Shown: positions 1 through 13,384 of the stretch, piece by piece
How positions within the stretch are numbered: the first letter of the stretch is position 1
Layout: the number at the start of each line of letters is the position of its first letter
DNA from: Diphasiastrum complanatum
Lineage: Eukaryota; Streptophyta; Lycopodiopsida; Lycopodiales; Lycopodiaceae
Direction: 5' to 3'
Length of the DNA: 64,000 nt
Assembly: GCA_029204225.1 (NCBI GenBank)
Contig: CM055096.1
Coordinates: forward strand, 43,815,967-43,879,966
Program-made: the position numbers and the translations under genes
Notes under the pieces: model-generated
The model's input: the letters and a program-made list of their open reading frames with translations, nothing else
Databases searched by the model: none
Told to the model about the DNA's origin: nothing

Positions 1-2
1 CC

Positions 3-524
3 ACCGACCATCCACAGACAGACGGTCAAACAGAAAGGGTAAATCAAGTGCTGGAGGATATGCTTCGTGCATACGTCAGCAAGAGGCAGACTGATTGGGA
101 GGAGTATCTCTCGATATTAGAGTTTGCTTACAACAATACCAAACATTCAGCTACGGGATACAGCCCATTTATGCTGATGTACGGTTTTCAGCCACGCTCA
201 CCCACAGCTGTAGGGTTTAAACAAGAAAAAGTTGAAGCAACCAGAAACTTTTTAGAGGACCTAAACCAGATGATAGAACATGCTAAGCGTAGCATTAGGC
301 AGCCCCAGGATCAAGCCAGGCATTATGCATATGCACACAGACGGGATGTGCAGTTCTCCACTGGTGAGAAAGTCTACTTGAGAGTCCCAGTTGACTCTAA
401 AACCCTCAAATCAGGAGTGTGTGCTAAGTTGTCTCCAAGGTATTGTGGTCCCTTTACCATCAGTAGGAGACTAGGCGAGGTCACCTATGAACTAGAACTC
501 CCACACACCAGAGGAGATTCTTGA
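3..524 (+). pseudogene. Ty3/gypsy integrase, C-terminal fragment
   Basis: The frame is open from the window edge and encodes the end of a retroviral-type integrase, the enzyme that inserts element cDNA into the chromosome. The catalytic-core tail TDHPQTDGQTERVNQ is followed by EFAYNNTKHSATGYSPF and by the C-terminal GPF-type region (LSPRYCGPF) seen in plant Ty3/gypsy elements. The first catalytic Asp lies outside the window. The frame stops at 522-524 just after LELPHT, while the matching chromodomain continues in another frame from 502, so a small indel near 500-515 has split the protein. The neighbouring PPT and LTR place this at the 3' end of the element. I am confident of the family; the copy is broken. 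Confidence 0.9.
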
Positions 525-675
525 TAGTAGAGAGACGCAGACTCGTCATACTCTATACCGAGAGTATTTGGTTAAGTGGAATGATCAGCCTGTTGAGAAT
601 GCCACTTGGGAAAGAGGCAGCGTCCTTCGCAAGATTTTTCCAGACTTTGTCTTAGAGGACGAAGACGGTTCTTAA
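502..675 (+). pseudogene. Chromodomain of the Ty3/gypsy (chromovirus) polyprotein
   Basis: In the frame +1 to the integrase, the translation starts PEEILDSRE and continues with REYLVKWNDQPVENATWE. That is the aromatic/WK and TWE signature of a chromodomain at the end of chromovirus polyproteins. In this family the domain directs integration to particular chromatin, often by binding methylated histone tails. It ends at a TAA at 673-675, 11 bases before the LTR, which is the usual arrangement. It is out of frame with the integrase. Confidence 0.85.
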
Positions 676-686
676 GGGGGAGGGAG
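676..686 (+). other. Polypurine tract of the Ty3/gypsy element
   Basis: GGGGGAGGGAG lies directly between the stop codon and the LTR. This is the expected place for the plus-strand primer used in reverse transcription. Confidence 0.8.
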
Positions 687-1035
687 TGTTACGAGCTCGT
701 AACCAGTGCTGAACCCTAGAGAACACAGATAGGTCAGATACTACAGTCATGGTCGTGTCCAATGTACATGACCAACAGGGCAAGACAATGTGAGTAGTGT
801 GCCCCAGCACGATCCATAGGCATGGCGGGCCTAACACAGCCTAGGGACCTTGTCAGCAGGATAGGGCCCCCAGTTGGGTCCCGACGTGCAGTCGGCCACG
901 TCAGTGCCACGTGGCCGATACTTGGCAGTAGCATGCTATCAGTCCTCACACTGGGCTAGGAGGGGCTTACTCTATATCAGGGAGTAGGCAAAGTTGGGTG
1001 GATCAGTTAGTGTTTGCCCTACTGTGGTGTTAGGA
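687..1035 (+). repeat. 3' LTR of the Ty3/gypsy element, interrupted
   Basis: The LTR starts with TG immediately after the polypurine tract. Bases 688-703 form a perfect 16-bp palindrome (GTTACGAG/CTCGTAAC). A 9-bp inverted repeat at 892-900 and 910-918 contains a CACGTG G-box, and CTCTATATC near 970 is a possible TATA box. Sequence matching a LINE begins at about 1030-1040 before any LTR end is seen, so the LTR is cut by that insertion. The right boundary is approximate. Confidence 0.65.
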
Positions 1036-1963
1036 TCTCTTACACTTTTTGACACTATTGTCACTCCCACAGCCTTGGATGCAGCAGAGACATGGTGTAC
1101 AGGTCTTCCCATCATCACACTGGGCCAGCATTTCACGATTACAGACCACCATGCTAGCTCGTATGATTCGGGCGAAGTCCTCGGTTCCGCACGAGATTCT
1201 TCTTGCAGAGTTTGTCGTTCCACCCATTCAGATAGCTGCAGCTTTCCAGCTCGTCGCATATATTCAGAGAGTTCAGGATCTACCAGATGCAGACACGAGG
1301 TATACACGGGCCTCACTTGCCTCCTCACACTTCCTTCATGACCAGGGCTACCGACTGTCGTGGTTCTCACAGGCATCCCATTTCCTCCTCGATTCATTTG
1401 GCATATCCATCATAGAGCTCCCCTCAGGCACCCACCAGTATATCAGGCGCTTCTCATATAGAGCATACCTCGACCGTACTTGGAGGCGACAGCTGGGGGT
1501 TAAACCCGCCTATTACTTGACTCACTTCATTGAGCTTGACATAGTAGGGTTCCCAGTATTGCCACACTATTTGGACTCGGGATTGTCACACAGCCTCAGA
1601 TTTACATTGGGACAGCTCCGCGTATCATCACATCAGTTGGCTATTGAGACTGGGAGATTCCAGGGTACCCCGAGAGAGTAGCGGATTTGTCAGTTTTGTT
1701 CCCTGGATGAGGTGGAGTCAGAGGAGCACTTTATCTTTAGATGCCCGGTGTATTACAAGATCAGAGGGAGATATCACTGTCTGTTTCGTGATTCGCCTGT
1801 CACCCTACTATCCCTCCTAGCATTTGAGGACTCTCGATGCGCCGCACTCATGATACGAGAGATGTTTATTCTACGACAAGGCCTATGTCAGACAGCCCAG
1901 CGGAGTCATATTTCTCAGCCGCAGATCACTTCTTTCTTCTCCAGGAGAAGACCACATACTTGA
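1035..1963 (+). pseudogene. LINE ORF2 C-terminal domain (copy A)
   Basis: This is the region downstream of the reverse-transcriptase fingers and palm. It begins in frame 1 and shifts near 1105 to frame 2, where ARMIRAKSSVPHEILLAEF is recognisable. An in-frame TAG at 1679-1681 interrupts it. Just after comes a zinc knuckle of form C-x2-C-x9-H-x4-C (CQFC...H...C, about 1688-1745), as is usual near the C-terminus of plant LINE ORF2. The last residues are QPQITSFFSRRR (1916-1951), which match a PCNA-interaction box. Copy A keeps the zinc knuckle that copy B has lost. Confidence 0.8.
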
Positions 1964-1980
1964 CATGTACATTTACTAGT

Positions 1981-2017
1981 CTTATATGCCTTTTGGCATG
2001 GAAAGGACATTAATAAA

Positions 2018-2114
<97 letters not shown>
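1981..2114 (+). repeat. LINE copy A 3' hairpin and (CT)n tail
   Basis: The stem ATGCC (1986-1990) pairs with GGCAT (1995-1999) around a TTTT loop. It is followed by GGACATTAATAAAG and then CT repeats from 2022 to 2114. The same layout recurs at 5651, 5823 and 43434. The 65-aa reading frame across the CT run is an artefact. Confidence 0.85.
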
Positions 2115-2115
<1 letters not shown>

Positions 2116-2219
2116 GCGGCTTCTCTCCAGCGGGTGTTGGTGATGGCTCCTCTCCAACGATGATGGTGATGGTGAGGGCCTAGGAACCCAGCGATGGCTA
2201 CAGCTGCTACAGTGTCCTT

Positions 2220-3111
2220 TCATCTTCTTCAGCAGGAGACTTTCACTCTTTTTTGCAGCAATGTGATATTTTTCTCTTAGCAAAGACTCATGAATCACTA
2301 TATCGACCCCTTCCAGCCATTCAGGATTATTCATGGCATTCAGCATACAGGCCTTTCGTTCGAGGAAAAACCACACGTGGCTTTGGTGGTGTTGCATGTC
2401 TTACCAAGGAAGTTTATCATACTCATTTTAAGCTGCTCAAAAGTGATCCATTTGCACGTTTCATTTGGTTACAGTTTTTTGGTCACTACTTGGGGCTACC
2501 TCAAGATCTCTTTATAGCAGTTTGTTATTTTGCACCTCAGACATCAGCGTTTGCAAACTATGGTGGTGACCCCTTCCAGGCTCTCTCAGATGATATAGCC
2601 AGCTTTGCACAGCAGGGCCTTATTCTTTTAGCAGGAGATTTTAGTGCTCGTACCAGCACCCAGCAGACAAAGTTTCATGCCGATAGTGATTTCCTACATA
2701 TCCAGGTTCTGGATGTGAGTTTGGATAGGACCTCTCAGGATGCAGATACCCCGGCTACACACTTTGGAGAACAGCTGATTGGACTTGCAGAAGCTCACTC
2801 GTTAGCCATTTTGAATGGCCTATCTCAATGGCCATCATCATCCGTGTATAGGTGGTCACAGCGTTGTTGACTACTTCATTGGCTCACCAACCTTGATTCC
2901 ATTTCTTCATACTTTTCATATTATGCACCCTACCATTTCTGATCACTCTCTATTGCTCCTGTCTATGGGCCGTGCCACTCGTGGTACTGCTACGACACCT
3001 CATTCCACACGTCGCAATCGTCCATCTTTCTCCACACTTGGTCTTCCTACGTACACTTCCTCTCTGGCCACACTGCTCGCCGATTTCCCTTTCTCATCTT
3101 CGGTAGACTAA
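2220..3111 (+). pseudogene. LINE ORF2 endonuclease domain (copy B)
   Basis: The protein carries hallmarks of an apurinic/apyrimidinic-like endonuclease, which nicks target DNA to start reverse transcription. These are FLLAKTHESL (the E-T-H/W motif, with Glu replaced by Lys), GGVACL, a GDFSAR version of GDFNAR, then GHSVVDYFI and ISDHS (the SDH motif). The first part is in frame 0 and stops at 2868; the SDH part is in frame 1 from about 2850, so one indel lies near 2850. The N-terminal N-x-N/G-L motif was not found. A TAA at 3109-3111 ends the frame before the linker. Confidence 0.75.
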
Positions 3112-5138
3112 CAAGCCGCCTTTTTATCTCAGTCACTTCTTCACTCAGCCAACGCTGCATATCCTCCGAAAACTTTCTCGTCTCATAAACGCACTTACAA
3201 TAGATGGTATGATGATGAGTGCCTCTCCCTACACAAGCAGGTTGTTCACACTCAATACCATTCTCCCGACACCTTAGCATCTAGACAAAAAGAATACCAT
3301 AGAATGACTTTGCGGAAAAAGACTACGTACTTTCAGTCTCAAGCACAGAAACTCATCGATTCCTTGGACTCCTCTTCTTCTACCTTCTTTTGGAAGATGT
3401 TTTCTAAAAACTCATGTATGCCGGCTCCTATTGCCATTGAATCTTGGATTGACTATGCTGCAAGAATTTATACAATTGACTCTCCTTCCATCTCTCTCTC
3501 ACCGCGACCCTCAAAATTCACCCTCTTCACTCCGTCCATGATTGAAAACGCCATAAAAAATGGTCAAAACCATAAAGCCATTGATGTTGACTCTCTAGGT
3601 ATGGACTTTCTAAAACCTATCGCCCATATTGTTGCTCCATACATCTCCCACATTTTTAACCAATCTGTTATTTTTGGCCTTCCCACATCCTGGTGTACTA
3701 ACATGTTGCACCCTATACTTAAGGCTGGTGATCCTCTAAATGTAGACAACTATCGTACTATTATGATCAGTCACACTATGGCTAAGCTCTTCAGTTATGC
3801 AGTCTATCATCAGCTCTTATGCAGAGACAGAGGAGTTATATGCTATGGGACAGGCTGGTTTTAGAGCAGGCTATTCCACAGCGGACCAGATATTCATACT
3901 GAGGTGTATCATTGAGGCGGCGAAGTTCAGGAAACAGAGTCTATTGCTGCTTTGTGGACTTCCGCAAAGCATTTGATTCAGTTCCGAGACACTTGTTGCT
4001 CCAGCGTTTGGCATCCCTTGGTTTCTCACAGGACGTCATTGCTGCTATCATCACATTATACGAGAGAGTTTTGGCCCAATTCCGTGATGGAGATGGATGG
4101 TCTTCATATATCCATAGTACGGTCGGAGTAAAGCAGGGATGTCCCTTATCACCCACCCTATTTGCTCTATACATTGACGACCTTGAGCGGATCATTCGGG
4201 AAAAAGGTGGAGATGGCTGTCCTCTTGCAGATCTTATTATCCCTATCCTTCTTTAAGCAGATGATGTGGTTCTACTCTCTAGTTCAGTTGTAGGACTTCA
4301 ACGACATCTAGATGCCTTGTCTACTTTTTGTCAAATATGGGGGCTGATGGTCAACATTGGTAAGACTAAGGTTATGGTGTCTAACACCAATAGGCAGCAT
4401 ATGAGAGACACTACGTTCTATTTTGATGGACAGCTTCTAGAGATAGTGGCATCTTACACATACCTGGGTGTTCTCTTCTCTGGTCCATTGCTTTCTTTTA
4501 GACCTGCTGCATTGGCTAGGATCCGCAAGGGGCACTCTGCTCTTGTTCAGATGGAGAGGTTTTCCTCCTCTTATTACGTGCATGACCCGGACACACGTTG
4601 TCGCCTCTTCTCTTCGACTGTTTCTCCAGTTGCACTGTATTCAGCAGAGACATGGTGCCCTGGCTTATCTAGAGACACCTGGAGTGACATCTCGCATTTG
4701 CAAATTCACATGCTTAACCGGATGATTCGGGCCAAGCAGTCGGTTCCTCATGAGCTTATTTTGGCGGAGTTTGCTTCTCCTCCACTGATTGTAGAAGCTA
4801 TTTTCACGATCATCACGTTCATTCATAGAGTCTCAGAGCTTGAGTCTTCCAGATACGTGGTAGCAGCTTTTACATCCTCTCGCACTTTGGCCGAGCAGCG
4901 GGCTAAGTCTTCATGGTTTCAGTATGCTTCGGACTTTCTACATAGCTGGGGATTATATATGTCTGACCTCCAAAATGGGACTCATGTGTTCATTCGCCAA
5001 CAGATCTACAGAGCATACATACATACTGTTTGGTCTCACCTGGATCCCTCACGGGTTAAGCTTCATTTCTACCGCACTCACTTTCTTCACCTGGATGCTT
5101 CAGGGCTACCCGTTAGACCGAGTTATCTCTCTCAATGA
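3112..5138 (+). pseudogene. LINE ORF2 linker and reverse transcriptase (copy B)
   Basis: The linker (YNRWYDDECLSLHKQ) leads into the reverse transcriptase. Motifs visible are ILKAGDP near 3715, QAGFRAGYSTADQ near 3851 and VDFRKAFDS (motif A, catalytic Asp) at about 3948. GVKQGCPLSPTLFALYIDDL (motif B region) lies near 4126. The YADD box is destroyed: TAA at 4254-4256 takes the place of Tyr and ADDVVLLS follows in the same frame. Further frame changes occur at about 3850 and 3932. The C-terminal part (ETWCPGL..., RMIRAKQSVPHE) matches copy A. The frame stops at 5138. Confidence 0.85.
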
Positions 5139-5472
5139 GATCAGAGGCAGATACCACTGTCTATATCGGGACACTCCACTCACGCTTGGTTCCTTCTTTG
5201 CCTATCCAGATGCGAGATGTGTTGGTTTACTTTTGCAAGAGATGTTCTCTTTGAGATCTTCACTTCTGTCAGATGATCAGGATGTTGACCGCGGCCAGCC
5301 ACATATTACACTTTTCTTTCAGAAAAGAGCTAGGGAAGATACTTCAGATAGTGAGATTGACATTCCAGCTCGTCGACCGAAGCTCCAGCGTCTTCCTCGA
5401 CCATCCAGGGTTCGTCACCAAAGGCCACCATGTGCCTCACACCAAATCACACAGTTTTTCTCTCTCAGTTAA
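5139..5472 (+). pseudogene. LINE ORF2 extreme C-terminus (copy B)
   Basis: In frame 1 the sequence IRGRYHCLYRDT matches IRGRYHCLFRDS of copy A. The stretch carrying the C-x2-C-x9-H-x4-C knuckle in copy A is missing here: PVRPSYLSQ is joined almost directly to IRGRYHCL. The tail has QPHITLFFQKR at 5296-5328 and a second, weaker copy HQITQFF at 5443-5463, the last residues before the stop. Both resemble PCNA-interaction boxes. Confidence 0.7.
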
Positions 5473-6695
<1,223 letters not shown>

Positions 6696-6893
6696 ATGCC
6701 AATAGCCCTCCTAACCCATGCAATAGCTCCACACGTCACAATATGTGTGATTGGGTCCTCACAAAGTTATTAATTACATTCTTGGCCTATTTCGGAATAA
6801 TGAGGCATAACCAATAATCTCTAGTACTAAAGTACATTGTATCTAAGTCTAGGACTATGTCGAATCCTATATGCAGGACATGGACATATAACA
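6696..6893 (-). repeat. Possible Ty3/gypsy LTR remnant
   Basis: On the minus strand a purine-rich AAGGGAGAAAGAA is followed by TGTTATATGTCC, which looks like a polypurine tract and LTR start ending at 6893. The left limit is unknown. It is supported mainly by the chromodomain-like frame just upstream on the same strand. Confidence 0.35.
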
Positions 6894-6906
6894 TTCTTTC
6901 TCCCTT

Positions 6907-7138
6907 GAACTGGTTCTGTCCTCAGAACAAGAAAGAAAAACAAGAATCATTTTTTTTTTAACTTCCAACACTTACCTAGAAAATCATTATCCTTAGTTTG
7001 TATCCTTAGTCTGACTTTAACCTCAACCAAGTACTCGGATATATAATCATCTTTCAATTCTTTACCTTTACTCTGGAGTACAAACTCAGGTTTAGAAAGT
7101 ACACTAAGTGATAAATTTTCCATCTGTGCCATACTCAC
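6907..7138 (-). pseudogene. Decayed chromodomain-like 3' end of a gypsy polyprotein
   Basis: The minus-strand frame reads KPEFVLQSKGKELKDD then ISEYLVEVKV. This follows the spacing of chromodomains (PE.IL..K.K.LR...I.EYLVKW) but lacks the WK and TWE residues. Its position next to a purine tract and LTR-like start fits the end of a gypsy element. The match is short and the call is tentative. Confidence 0.35.
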
Positions 7139-9954
7139 AATAGGTTAATAATATCATTTTCGTGTAAAACACTTTACATGACGCACTGGATGAATCATTA
7201 CGTAACTCATGAGATCAAAGTTCAAAAAATTGACATTAGATTTTGAAATCATCCACAACCTTTTATAGACAATTCATAAATGCTTCTTGGTTCAAATACT
7301 CTTAGAATCCAAAATTATAAGGTATAATAGTTCACTCAACTAGAATCTCTAGGAGATCCATTAAGATAAACAAATGATTTAAACTCAACTCTGAGTATCA
7401 TCACTAATGAATTGAGTCTATTCCTTGATTGAGGAAAACTCTATACCAAGAACACTATATATCTAATGCACATAGTTTTTTACTGATGAATGTAAATGAC
7501 TCACAAACCATGCGAGTTACAAGCAATATAACTGATAATATATAGTTTTTGGTGAATTCTCTTCACATTGATTGTTTTACCAATTAACTTCATCCAAGAG
7601 TAACCCAGTTACCCAAGTTAATTGCCAATGACTTAGTAATCTCAAATGTCTCGGTGTAGATCTCAATTATACTAGTATAACACCACATTTAGATTCTTAT
7701 CCAAATTCTTTCTAAGTAAACCAATAGTTTGCTCTCCAACCGATGAGCGTTTTCTAAGCTCTCAAAGGTTGGATCATGGGGAGAATATATTTTCTTACTT
7801 ATCTTCTATTGACTGACAATAGAAATAACTTTCAAAGGGATCTCAACAATGGGACTACTAGTAGTAGTGACAGGTCTAGAAGACCTTGTGAAATTAATAC
7901 TGGTGTAAATAATGTCCAGAAGATGCACAGTAGTAACCTGGATCAAGGTTCATTCTTAATCTAATTGTCTGGTTTTTTATACTACCTAAGAAGTCATGAC
8001 TTTGTGGTTATGTGGGCTTTGGGACATCTTTATCTCACTTTGTTGTTGATATGAATAGATAAAGTTAAAGTTGAATTCGGTTAACAAGATCAGTTACAAT
8101 CGTGGTAGGGTTATCCCACTAGCTTATCCTATACGAAAAATAGTATCTTTCAACAATAAAAGACAATATCTCACCTTCAAGATTTTTCTCGAAGTTCAAG
8201 GGACTTGAAGTGGAATAGCTTGTGAGAGTGAGGTTCGGCTTTTGCGCCCTTCCAATAGAGTTCCCACCCATCAATTGTGATTCAAAGAAACAAAACCACT
8301 AACACAAATTTTTATTGTGAATCGGATATGATATCCAACAGGATTATATCCCATCTCAACTATCGAAGTGAAAATTGTGATCATAACTCTTTGATTTTGT
8401 CCAAAAGATGTGGACATATACTCTTTCCAAATGTATCTCATTCTAGCATCATTGGATCACATCCAAAGTGGTTCCTTTGTTCATGCACGAATAACCGTAC
8501 CATTTTCAATCTGTGTGCATAGGGTTTGATTACTATAAAGTGATTTGTTCTTGTTCCTAGGAGTCTCTACTCTTAAAGTTCCAGATTCCTTGCCCCAACC
8601 AAAACTAAATTTGGGGGTTCGGGAATTCTTTTCCCATAGTACTTAGAAAAATGTATGGCATAATCGACTCAACAGCTCCATTATAAATATAAAAAAATGA
8701 AGTAAAGCTTCATACAAATATTAGGAGCTATCTTAAAATCTCCTATAAAGAGCTAAACTTGAACCTTGCTCCAACAACCTAAGATCAAATAGATAACCTC
8801 CCAATTGATGTTGATGCCCTAGTGATGTAGGAAACCTTGGAATAGGAAAAAAATAAACAGACCCACGGGGACACTCAATTACCCAAAAGCCAACAACATG
8901 ATAAAACATTCCTTTTACAAGCACATAGTTACAATAGTATATGTGCGTATAACAAGCAAAGGATTCACACATGAAACCATAGTGCACATAAACCAAGTAA
9001 CATACTCATCACAAAGGTTGTTAAATCAAACATTGCTGAAAAAAGTGAAACCAACGTGAACATAAAAAAGCTAACAATAAAACATCTCCTTGCCATAAAT
9101 GTGAATTTGAATGAGCATTAAGACAAACTATCAATGAAGTCCACATTTAGATTAATCTTAGATCCTATCAATGCTCAACCATGAAACCAAATAAATGGAG
9201 AGCTTTTGGATAATATAACAACACAACTATCAACAAGTGTGTATATGGTGTACATTCTTGATTGAATAAGCAACCAAATGATGAAAGGATAAGTTGTCTA
9301 TAAAAACTTTATAGTATAAAGTCAAGGACCTGAAAGATGTCAACAAGGCCATAAAATGCAATTTGAAGTTGTATATTGCAAAACTATGAAGTTCCTCAAT
9401 GATATGAATACAGATGATGGCCCTTAATGACATGTGATAGTCAAGAAAGAAACAAATGATTTATTTCCTCAATTTTGGGAAGGACAGAAAGTAGAGTATG
9501 AACAATCAAAAAACGAGGTTCTCGTAAAGCACATTAAAACCTAGCTCAACCTAAGTCACAGACCTTAGACTAAAAACCCTAATATCCTACTTCTCTAAGC
9601 TTCAAAATGGGCAATGGAGGCTAGGGCTGTCTTTGGAAAAAACACAAAGAAAAAATGCGCATATCAACCATGAGGCATGGGCAGTTGGTAGCTGAAAGCC
9701 TGAAAGAATCGAAAATATAAGAAAATAAAAAAGAGCTAAATTTCACAATTGGTGGCACCTGACTTCCTAGTACATCGTGTGCAATGAAGGTATTAAAAAA
9801 TTAGGGTTCCAATTTGGCAGAGGACTTTAGAGCTGAGATAGAAAATCAATGCATGATAGCAATGTCAAAATTAAGCTCTCTACTAAAATCTCAACAAAAT
9901 GAATCTACAATCATTTCAGCTTAATGAACAAGCCCCACCTTAATCTGCTCCCCA
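7139..9954. other. AT-rich intergenic DNA, no gene recognised
   Basis: Only short frames of under 90 codons with no family signature were seen on either strand. It may hold the decayed body of the minus-strand gypsy element, but I found no integrase or reverse-transcriptase motif. Confidence 0.6.
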
Positions 9955-10648
9955 TTGCAGATCGCTGCTTATCTTCACAGATCTCAAACTATAATGCGTT
10001 TACAAGAACTCAGCTTCGCTTTCTCTCAAGATAAATCCGAGAATTCCATGTTCGAACCATCTGAAACACATCTGCTCCAACACATCATAGCAGCAAACGG
10101 AAAAACATACGGCCATTATTGCCAGGTCACTTCAAATATCAGGAAGCCTCATCCTCGCCATATTGTCCCGCTCAATCGGTCTTCCCTAGCGTGGATATTG
10201 AACAGATCTATCCTTTATCCTTATCAATATACAGAATCACAAAGTTTTGGTGGTATTTACGAAATGCCGTTTGCCAGATCGAGATATGCGGCTGCTCGTT
10301 TGCAATTGAAGCAATTTTCAAAAGACAACTATATGTTTCCAAGCATAGATCCACTGCTCTGAATGGCCATTGCCTAATGGCGGGGTATTGTCTTCTTTGT
10401 ACAGTTTCAAAAAGGGACCAGTACAAACCAAATGATGCTACAAAAGCAAATGGAAACTTGTGGAACAGCAGCAAATGTAAAGAAAAACAGAGCCTAGTCC
10501 ATTTTCCTATTCTTCTATTCCTTTGCTTAGGCTCTGGCGCTCGGTTTTTTTTGTGTGTTTGTGTGTGTGAAAGCGGAACATAAATGCGAGTATGTTTTCA
10601 GATCTGACGATGACGCATCGTCGCCCGAAGAAACAAGACGACGACAAC

Positions 10649-10692
<44 letters not shown>

Positions 10693-11000
10693 GAGAGCGA
10701 GGATCGAAACGCTCGATGCAAGAAAAAAGAAACAAAAGAAGAAAAAAGCGATGACGTTCTGCCAGCTTTCACCGACAGGTCGCCACCTCCGTTGTCACCA
10801 AACGCCGGCGCACCGACGCTCAGTCTCAGAGATCAAAACCGAAGGTCTGTCCTAGATATGGACGGTGGCGAGACCGGTGGTAGCCACATGTCCGCATTGC
10901 ATCCAGGAAAAGGATGCGAAAGAAGAAGGGCGATGCAGACAGCCACCACACCATCCACATGCACGTATGGGCCCAGACCTTGCACATTGATCCCACTATA
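9955..11000. other. Unassigned segment with two overlapping open frames and a GA repeat
   Basis: Plus-strand frames of 135 and 154 codons overlap (9955-10362, 10119-10583) and a GC-richer stretch follows at 10600-10990. None of the translations shows a domain I recognise. On the minus strand the (CT)n-containing stretch at 10690-10560 followed by AT-richer DNA could be a 5' leader of a plant gene, but no coding exon was found to support that. Confidence 0.3.
10649..10697. repeat. (GA)n microsatellite
   Basis: GA units with one ACA interruption near 10684. The Arg-Glu reading frames across it are artefacts. Confidence 0.95.
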
Positions 11001-11721
<721 letters not shown>

Positions 11722-12899
11722 GTTGAAAGTTTTCATCATGAATGCTCTATAAAAATAAGTATTTGTGATTTATGAATAGCTACAAACGTCAATAAGGTTA
11801 AAAATCTAAATGAACAACGTAGCATTCATCAAGGCTCCAAATATACACACCAAATCAAGTCCTAAAGAAAACTAAAGTCTTCTAGCAATAAATGCAACCA
11901 TTGTACATAACCATCTACTAGCATCTTAAAAGTATATGCTTTTGATGTTTGAGCTTGTGTTATGAAGAAAGCTCTTGTGTTAATTTTGTAGCTCATTGAC
12001 TATTAATTCTTTGAAAAATGACATATCTCTTCTTTGAGTGATTTTTTTTTTATTACTTTTAGATCCCAAGATTCTTTTTCGTTCTCTAACTCATTTCCAA
12101 TGTGCACAACAAGTTGCTCACAATAGTTAATATCATATTATTTTTCCCACGTTGTTGGATCAACTCTCCAATTTTGAGCTAGTGGGTCAATTCTCTCCAT
12201 TCTTTGAAGAAATCCACCAAATCTATAACTATGAAACAGATTTTGTAGTCCAATTTCTATCATTCCTCTATAAAATGGTACCTTATGTTGATATGTTTGT
12301 TCTTATGCAAAAGTGCTCGTATTATATATCACTCTCACGCCACCTTTACAAAATATTAGACAATTGACTCCAAATCTCCAAAAACAATTCATGTACATCT
12401 GACACTCTTTGTGCTCTCCTAATAAACCCTCTAGATTATGACAATATCTTGGAAGTCTAATTTTAAGATCTAAACAATTGGATAGAAGAGATGAGTTGGC
12501 TTTTTTTTTAAAATAAGAATTTACACAAATCACGGTTCTCCTTTCATAAGTAATCCTTGTGTCATTGTGAACATTAATATCCACATTCTTAATAAAAGAA
12601 AAATTAGTATCTAAAGAATGTAATTGAAATTTGACACAAAAATTTGTCATAAAGGACAATCTCTTAGCACACACAAAACAAAGAATTATGTAACTACAAC
12701 CATTGGAGACGAGCAACCGTACATAAATGTACCTAAAACAAAGATTTCATGGTCTTTTCTGACATGTGAGCATACATGGTGCTTTGATTTTGAACAAGTA
12801 TACGCTTCTAATGTTGGAAAGAGGTGTATAAAAGATAGGTCAAATAGGATTCGAATAAAAAAAATTTGAACCACAAGAAAGAAAACTTATCTTGCGCAG
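11722..12899. other. AT-rich intergenic DNA, nothing firmly recognised
   Basis: Short overlapping frames (for example 12303-12716 minus) lack known motifs. TGTTGGAT at 12153-12160 mirrors the LTR start at 14053 and could be the far end of an unusually long LTR. This is weak. Confidence 0.5.
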
Positions 12900-13376
12900 C
12901 GGAATAAACTATCTTCTTCTTTCTTCATGCATGACTACACCTATCAATTTCGAACAAAACAATAGTGATAAAAATCATGTTCGATCTTATAGTAACTAAC
13001 TATGAAATCATTAGTACTATAGTGATTACGTAGCCAAACATTTAAAGCATTAAATTATCAGACAAATAATCAGTCGCAAAGAATTACAGAAACGCATACA
13101 TTTTGAGACGCAATAAGAAGATAGTATTGATTCAGTATGAAAGCGAAACAGATGTAAATGAGTACAAGAAGTTGCGGATCGAAGTGTACTCTAAGCTATC
13201 TCTGAGCCACTAAAATATAAGTCTAAATTAAGCACAACTACTGATAAGCATTAAGCACAATAGTAATCTCTAATCAACTCTAAGAACTGAGCTAGAATGC
13301 TCAAGAGTGTTCAAGCTTGCAAGCTTGAGAGAGAGAGCTAACTATTTAATGCTTGATCTCAAGAAATATGAACAAC

Positions 13377-13384
13377 TATTTATA
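13377..13384 (-). promoter_or_regulatory. TATA box of the copia element 1 LTR
   Basis: Reads TATAAATA on the minus strand, about 670 bp inside the LTR start. This is consistent with the U3/R border. Confidence 0.5.

Larger units (their letters stand above)
1030..2114 (+). mobile_element. LINE copy A, 5'-truncated, with hairpin and (CT)n tail
   Basis: A non-LTR retrotransposon fragment that retains only the end of ORF2, the 3' UTR and the tail. The conceptual protein from about 1035 (LFDTIVTPTALDAAETW) matches the same part of copy B (LFSSTVSPVALYSAETW). It ends in a short hairpin (1986-1999) and 93 bp of CT repeats. 5' truncation is typical of target-primed reverse transcription. The insertion lies within the gypsy LTR. 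Confidence 0.85.
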
